The position numbers and the translations under genes are program-made. DNA of 64,000 nt from Saururus chinensis. Lineage: Eukaryota; Streptophyta; Magnoliopsida; Piperales; Saururaceae. The DNA is taken from NCBI GenBank assembly GCA_035235625.1, contig CP141142.1, forward strand, positions 50,509,644 to 50,573,643, in the 5' to 3' direction. Below, in pieces: positions 58,132 to 64,000 of this stretch (position 1 is the stretch's first letter; every line of letters starts with the position of its first letter). The notes beneath the pieces are model-generated. The model ran no database searches. It was not told the origin of the DNA and worked only from the letters and a program-made list of their open reading frames with translations.

Positions 58132-58505
58132 GTACATAAAACCCAGGAATTTGCAACAAGAAGAGGAAAACTTCTCACGGAGGACTTTTTGTTTCTAATT
58201 CGCAAGGTATGCAGACACGAATTATCTGAATATTGTTCTTATAAATTGTGTTTGTCCCATGTGAAATACTTAAATATGTCGGGGTGCGCTTTAGAAGCCT
58301 TCAATATGTGGTGAACAGAATAGTGTGCTGTTCATTTTCATTGCCTAATATCAGGACCATTTACATTGCAAATATTCAAATATTGGGCCTTCATCATATT
58401 TTTTGGAAATCATTTTGTTTACATGTTTCTTATTAATTTTTATAGGACATGAGAAAAGATAGGAAGATAATGGAGATTTCATTTATTGGCCTTGTTTGGA
58501 AATGA
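58132..58505 (+). pseudogene. TAF13-like exon fragment
   Basis: The exon at 58132-58206, bounded by TTGGCAG and |GTATGC, encodes 25 residues (VHKTQEFATRRGKLLTEDFL, then FLIRK) that match the second half of the TAF13 histone fold, a TFIID subunit. A second acceptor before 58446 gives DMRK in the right phase, as in TAF13. The frame then leaves the family and stops 16 codons later (TGA at 58503-58505). I could not find the TAF13 N-terminal exon (the MMYGFGDDPNPLP region) upstream or the NRCTELLSMNEELKQARK region downstream. It is therefore a broken copy or captured fragment rather than a working gene, unless distant exons were missed. Confidence 0.6.
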
Positions 58506-59091
58506 CTTCAATAACGTTTATGTATTTTTTAATGTATCAAAATTGTATAAGACTTATTGTGGTTGGTAGCTTTGTAATTAAATCTAGTTTTGCATTTATG
58601 TGGTTTTTCTTAATGGAGTTTAGTAGCTTTGGACCTTTTGCCATATGGTCTCCTAGAAAAGCTTGATTTGGATAGTGTAAATTGCTTAAATAGTAGCTAA
58701 ATTTTCAATGAAATAAATAATGAAAGTAGCTTTTTATTTACGGCTAGTGTCAAGCACGAACACTACAGTAATGTGGATGTGACTCAATAAAATAGTTAAT
58801 TTAAATTTTTTCTATACATATGATTTTCATTGCAATAAAGTTTTTTAGTACAAATTAAAAAATAGTTTATTTTAAATTTAAAAAAAATTGAATGTATTAA
58901 GATTCAGATCTAGATTGAGATTCAGATCTGATTTAGATTCAAATTCAGTGTGAAATTCAGATGGTAGGCTTTTCAGAATTTTCAGTTGGTTTTTCAGATT
59001 CAGATTTAGACGAAATAAATGGACCCTTATTGTAATCCTTTTGAGCATTAGAAGATTAATAGTCATCTTTGAAGGATTAACTCGTCCTCCA

Positions 59092-59445
59092 ATGGATCAA
59101 TCAATAGAGACAATCCCATTTTACCATGACGAGGAACAATGCGATTCCAATCCACCTCCAAGTAGCTCTCCCCATGTCAGCCGGGTCAAGAAGCTTCTGT
59201 CTCGACGGATGCTGGTCGCAGTGAAGGACGGGCGCTACTTTGCTGGTTACTTCTATTGCATGGATAAGCAAGGCAACATACTTCTTCAGGATACAGTGGA
59301 GTATCGAAGCACCCGGCGGTCGTCACCGTCTCCCATGGAAGAGCGCTGCCTTGGCCTCATTCTGATTCCTTCTTCCTGCCAGTCTTCATGCCATGTCGAC
59401 TGCTCTGTCGAGGAAAGGTTATCCCTTCTTTCATTTGATAAGTAA
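59092..59445 (+). CDS. NAA38: Lsm-fold protein, NatC auxiliary subunit NAA38/LSMD1-like
   Basis: Intronless, 117 residues. The core KKLLSRRMLVAVKDGRYFAG (Sm1 motif with the KDGR turn) followed by YFYCMDKQGNILLQDTVEYR and a GLILIPSS strand (Sm2) is typical of LSMD1/NAA38. That small Sm-like protein joins NAA30 and NAA35 in the NatC N-terminal acetyltransferase on ribosomes. Conserved plant features are STRRSSPSPMEERCLGLILI and CHVDCSVEE near the end. I chose the ATG at 59092 (MDQSIETIPF); the frame is open upstream to an ATG at 59041, but those 17 residues show no conservation I recognise. An A/T- and GATTCAGAT-rich tract precedes it. Leader exons further left are possible. Confidence 0.85.
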   Translation: MDQSIETIPFYHDEEQCDSNPPPSSSPHVSRVKKLLSRRMLVAVKDGRYFAGYFYCMDKQGNILLQDTVEYRSTRRSSPSPMEERCLGLILIPSSCQSSCHVDCSVEERLSLLSFDK

Positions 59446-60573
59446 ACATTATGTGATGTAGGTAAATTGAAGATTTAAGAAATTTTTTAAATAAGACTCA
59501 AGAGGATGCAATTTGGGCGGCAATGTCATGTGTGGACTCTTTGAACTATCAAATAAAGCGATTGCTTTTTGTTGTATATTTGTGTTTTTACAACTTTACT
59601 AGTGTATTTGTTGTTAAAATACAATGTAGTCTATTGGACCCGTATAATGTCCTAATGTGGCATAAATTGTGAGCCCCTGACTTTTTTATTATTATTTTTT
59701 CAATAAACGAGCTCCCTTCTTTTATTGCCCTTTCTTCCAACCACCCGTGTCTCAGTTGCTATCCCTTTCGAATTTTAACTTTTTGATCTTCATTTACCGA
59801 AGGACGGATCGTAATGGTAGACGAACAGCAATGTATTGTCATGATGGATTCAAGATGTCTGTTGTTCAACACTCGAAGACCTGTTTGTCATTTTATGCTA
59901 GTGAAGCGTGCTTTGTAAGGTGCCTTTCGCCAGGTTGAGGACAAAGATATAGGCGCAGTTGTCAAGTGGAGTATCTTGAGTTAAGAGACGCCTGCTTCAT
60001 CTGGTGGATGAACAAAGAATTTAATCACATATTCATTTGTAATTTTTCCCAAATAGTTGCGACTTGATGGTAATAGGGCCTGACGATCTTCTACCAAATC
60101 TGCATCAGACTATCACCTCACCCAATATAAAATAAAGTTGTCCGCGGATTGTTTTCACAAGTTCTCCTGCACAGCAGGAAATGCAAAGAAGCTAGAAATA
60201 TGGAGTTTGTCCAAAAATAATATGTAAATAACGGCTGAATTCGATCATATTCAATGAGACGTGCTCACAGCACAATATGTTCTTCGTTTTCAATGAGAGA
60301 ACGCCATAGTTTATTTTGGAAAATACCAGACCCCAGACAAACAACGATGGGGCCTAGCCATTGCGGCAAGTGTTTTGGGCACTGAGTTTGGGATTCCGAT
60401 CGGCTGGGTCGGCACTCCCACCCAGTGTGGTGGGATCCGAAGCCCTGAGTTTGTGTAGCATTACTTTAAAAATTCAAGGTTCTGTTTGCGAAGATATTTC
60501 AACCTAAATATCTATGGTTGGGCTTAACCTTCTCAAAGTAATTTTTGTACAGCTAGCGACTTCTTCTCCTGAA
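59446..60573. other. Intergenic stretch between two convergent genes
   Basis: Presumably the 3' ends of the NAA38-like (plus) and CCDC115-like (minus) genes. The 63-residue frame at 59747-59938 matches no family. Nothing else is seen. Confidence 0.5.
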
Positions 60574-63565
60574 TTACTTTGAATTCCCTGTCTCTTTCTG
60601 AAGTTGAGCAAAAGCCGCTAACATCATTGACCGTACATTGGCAATTTGAACAATGGTCTCCAACACTGCAAGGACAACCTTTGGTCAGATATTGGGCGAT
60701 AATTTTTCTCAAGATATTAATCTCAACAACTTGAAAAGACAGCCGGACCTGTTTCAAATGAAACTTGTGCTTCTCGTAGCTTGGGAGAAACCAATGCTCC
60801 AAAAACAGATAAGGATTTGGATCTTTGGTTCTTAACCTCCGAAACCTAATCAAAACCAAGGAAAGACACATAAACAAATATCTCTAATTTAGTTAATGTC
60901 CCAATTGAACATGAGGATGGCCAAATATCTCTCATTTAGTTCAGTCCATCATTAATTTCTCATTTACAGTTTATCACTCAATTCAATCCATGCATGCCCT
61001 TTTCATTTGTAGGAATGTCCAACTAACATTTACATGCCCGATGTGTCAATATTAGTCCTGCAGATTGAACATCTTTCTAAATGGGTAGAAAGATTCTTTA
61101 AAACCAGATGAGAAATTAAGACAATAAAAAACCTATAAGAAATAACTGTTAAATCACTTACTTGATCAACAACTAGTGGTAGAATAGTTGGCACCTCTTT
61201 CTGCGTTTCTGTTCCAAAGTGCATAAGGAAGCAGTCTGAGATGTAATCCTTACTGCCTTCTATTAAAAATGACAAAAAATCTGAGATAAATAATCATACC
61301 TGGTGATGCATATGGTCCTCTCTGCCGTAACTGAGGAGCACATGATAATGCATGTGCCTCTTTGCTCATGTGCTCCTCTTCAGATTCACATTCAAAGTAG
61401 TCTGAAGATCCCCATTTACACAAAGAGAAACGAGGTTTTGCTAACAAGATGTCAGATGCAGACGCTTCTGTAAATTCAGCCAAATATTGAAGCTTTAGAA
61501 ATATTTATCTTATTTCTCTTAGACAAATGTAGCAATTTTTCCTTAAAAGATGAGACTTATAATCTTTTGAATAGCTTGGGGATCAAACGGGCAGTCGCTT
61601 GTAGAACAAAAAAGAGAATTGACCAGCATAACTACAACTACTGAGGTTAATAAATATCAAATTGTTATTAATAAAGCAAACCAAAAAAATCGTTTTGATT
61701 AAAGACACAGCCTTTTCATTAACAGGGTTTCCATCACACAAAAGCACAGGTCACTCCTACATTACCTGACACAGATTCATCCATCAGCTGGTTCACTTGC
61801 AATGTTGTGGCTGCAGAATGAGGTTTTAGATCAAATAATGTGCTACTAATGCGTGATGATCCCATAGAATGCCGCGCGCTGGCTATTTCAAACCACCCCT
61901 GCAAATTCAAAAGCTTCAAAATACCAAATATTCCGATGGTGTACTAACAAAAATAATATGCACTTATACTTGGAGGTAAACCTCGTGGCCATGAAATATT
62001 GAAGATCTAGAAGTAAACAATGTGAAATTAGAATCTGCGCAATGCCTATTTGTGCTGCTGTACATTTACTCATGTAAAACTATGTATTCTCAAAACTCAT
62101 AATGGGAAGAGTTTATAATGCCCCCTACTCACCATGAGCCCAGCGTAAGGAACGCCCGAGGGCCGTTCATCCATGAGATTGACGGCACACACGCTATCAC
62201 TGAGGCTAATGCAGGTTAGCGCGTGCACTGTCAATCTTAAAAATCAATGGTCCTCAGGCATTCCTTATGCTGGGCTCATGATGAGCAGGGAGCATGAAAA
62301 GCTCTTCCCTCAAAATGGCATTCTGCTGCCATCAACTTACTACCTTTGATATGTTCATCTTTTGAAATACAATGAATGTGTTTGAAGGTGCATTGGATTG
62401 ACAAGTCTGTCAAAGATCAACCAAATGTTCCCTCCAATTGGCTCCTAAATTAGAAGCTGAAGACTCATTTTCAGCTTCCATTCTCCTTTGTATCAATTGC
62501 TGGCTATCTCTAAATAATAACATACCTATCCCCACCTTAAAATGATCACCATCTTAAAGTTTTGGAGCACGTCTTCCTTGAAAAATATCGGATGAGTGTT
62601 GCGCACTTAGATGTCCACAAGTGACAAATTTAATGCATACCTATGAGGATGTTCTTAGCTTATTCTAACCATAGTTATATCCAGAAGTCAGAAAGCATCA
62701 AGCCATACAATGTTCTGGTGAACCAGTGCCATCAAACCTTCATTGATAAGTGTGGAACTTTTGCTTGTGACAAGAAGCTTAGTCCGTAATGCAGAACTTC
62801 AAGCAGAATTTAAAGATATACTCACCTGAAATTTACATTTGAAGGTGGAGCCTGGATTCAACGTTAACAAGATTAAGTGCAATCAGTGCAAGTGCACTGT
62901 TTGCACAGGGGCATACTTCATCCAATTGAGACTGTATGACTCAAAAGAAAGAGTATGCTTCTTATATTCCAGTCCAATATGGCAAAAGATGCAAATTTCT
63001 GCTCATAAAATCGGAATACAATGCTCCCAATAAAACTAGATTTTAAGGATGCAGCTCTCCAGCTTAGGTTCATTATAAGGTGGAATAAGCGCTCAGAATG
63101 CTTCTGTTAGAGACTATGTTCTCACATGTCATGGAACTCACTAACAGAAAAAGGGCAATTCTCACCACAACTGCTTGTCTGATAATAGGCTCTCTAATAT
63201 TTACTAACCTCACCTAATGGTCCATTAAATTAGATAAGATTTACGCTTAATGTCAATTATTATGGAGTTTACTTCTTATATTGTCACGTTAAACATGTTT
63301 ATTCAGTTAAAAGAAGTCCAACTAAATTGTCGCACCTCAACATCGAATTGAGTATAAAAAAAGAGATGCATAAAGTATACAGCTGAAAGTGAAAATTTCA
63401 GCAAGGAATATGAATTTATTAACCAGTTAGAGCAATCACCTGGCGGAGTTTGGAAGACAAAGAATCCAAGAGGATTAGATAGCTATCCATGGAGTCTAGG
63501 AACTGAATAACAGTGTCATCTTCCTCTTGTATTCCGTTTTCAGATATCTTCACGTTGCTTTCCAT
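60574..63565 (-). CDS. CCDC115/Vma22-like coiled-coil protein
   Basis: Six exons, right to left: 63440-63565, 61766-61898, 61300-61467, 61162-61259, 60749-60845 and 60574-60665. Phases close exactly to 237 residues. It matches plant proteins like At1g20770: DDTVIQFLDSMDSYLILLDS near the start, then LRQ|GWFEIASARHSMGSSRISS, a variable acidic middle, KSLSVFGALVSPKLREAQVS, and a C-terminal helix LETIVQIANVRSMMLAAFAQ. The animal and yeast relatives (CCDC115, Vma22) act in the ER-Golgi in assembly of the V-ATPase; the same role in plants is inferred. Intron 1 is 1541 bases and holds a hairpin MITE. The conserved C-terminus is split by a 83-base intron that is also open in another frame and can mask the true end. 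Confidence 0.9.
62105..62308. mobile_element. Hairpin MITE, family A copy 4, within CCDC115-like intron 1
   Basis: The ends GGAAGAG and CTCTTCC are exact inverted copies. Arms of about 100 bases pair strongly (CATGAGCCCAGCGTAAGGAA against the reverse of TTCCTTATGCTGGGCTCATG). The core reads GAGATTGACGGCACACACGC...GCGTGCACTGTCAATCTT. This is the best-preserved family member and would form a long hairpin in the pre-mRNA. Confidence 0.85.
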
Positions 63566-64000
63566 TGAATTTGATTTGTTTATGCCAATTTCGTCTTACT
63601 GCACTACCAAGGCCGCCACTCCCAGTTCATCATTGACGCTAGTGTCCTTTTGGAGGATAAAAACAGTACACTTACAACGGAAGTGACCAAACAGCACTGA
63701 GTTTCACAATTTGATGAAATTCATGTTAACAAGTCTATGAACAACCAAAACAACTAACTTATTTATATAAGACACTTCTCTATCATAGTAATAGTTGAGC
63801 CAGTAATCGCTTTCTGATTCTAAGAAGAAGGTGGAATCAAGCAAGTTTGGCTTTCCATGCTCAACATGAAATCCATTACAAGTATCATTAAAACGTTTTA
63901 GTTGATCTGATAAACGTTTCAACCTGTTACTCAGGTATCAGTTTGCAAGCGTTCCAACATTTTTGCAAGGAGATAAAAACATTATTTCTCGGAGCCCATG
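63566..64000. other. Upstream region of the CCDC115-like gene
   Basis: No gene is recognised. The frame at 63704-63922 (72 residues, minus) has no family motif. The promoter and leader of the CCDC115-like gene should lie here. Confidence 0.4.

Noticed and set aside
60533-60877. 114-residue minus-strand frame through the end of the CCDC115-like gene
   Set aside because: It reads across an 83-base intron in another phase. The spliced version gives the conserved C-terminus instead.

Overview
The window is nuclear DNA of a flowering plant. The genes have plant-type GT-AG introns with T-rich 3' ends, the protein families are those of land plants (KUP/HAK transporter, plant S-acyltransferase, saposin-like vacuolar protein, QALGGH zinc finger), and the AT-rich intergenic DNA is full of MITEs, a solo LTR, microsatellites and tandem repeats. 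I cannot fix the species or decide monocot versus other angiosperm from sequence alone.

Nine protein genes are supported with exon structures whose phases close, plus one exon-like fragment. From left to right: the 5' half of a KUP10/11-type K+ transporter (minus, running off the left edge); SPT16, the large FACT histone-chaperone subunit (minus, intronless CDS); an intronless six-helix membrane protein of the At1g31130/At4g19950/At5g44860 family (plus); a five-exon peroxisomal 2,4-dienoyl-CoA reductase ending in SKL (minus). Then follows about 10 kb without a gene (22.0-32.0 kb), holding a five-unit 552-bp tandem array, several MITEs, a (TG)44 tract and an 801-bp solo LTR. Next come a UBC4/5/6-type ubiquitin E2 with an acidic tail (plus), a nine-exon DHHC S-acyltransferase (plus), a two-domain saposin-B protein (plus), a single-finger C2H2 repressor-type protein (minus), a TAF13-like exon fragment (plus), an intronless Lsm-fold NAA38/LSMD1-like protein (plus) and a CCDC115/Vma22-like protein (minus).

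The genes are ordinary housekeeping or regulatory genes and form no operon or cluster with a common job. The unusual structure lies in repeats and in duplications that touch genes: three tandem copies of an exon start inside S-acyltransferase intron 1, a 104-bp duplication just upstream of the dienoyl-CoA reductase start, a roughly 480-bp repeat on both sides of SPT16, and a family of hairpin MITEs, one inside an intron. I found no CRISPR, no organellar insert, no recognisable viral gene and no clearly new multi-gene system.
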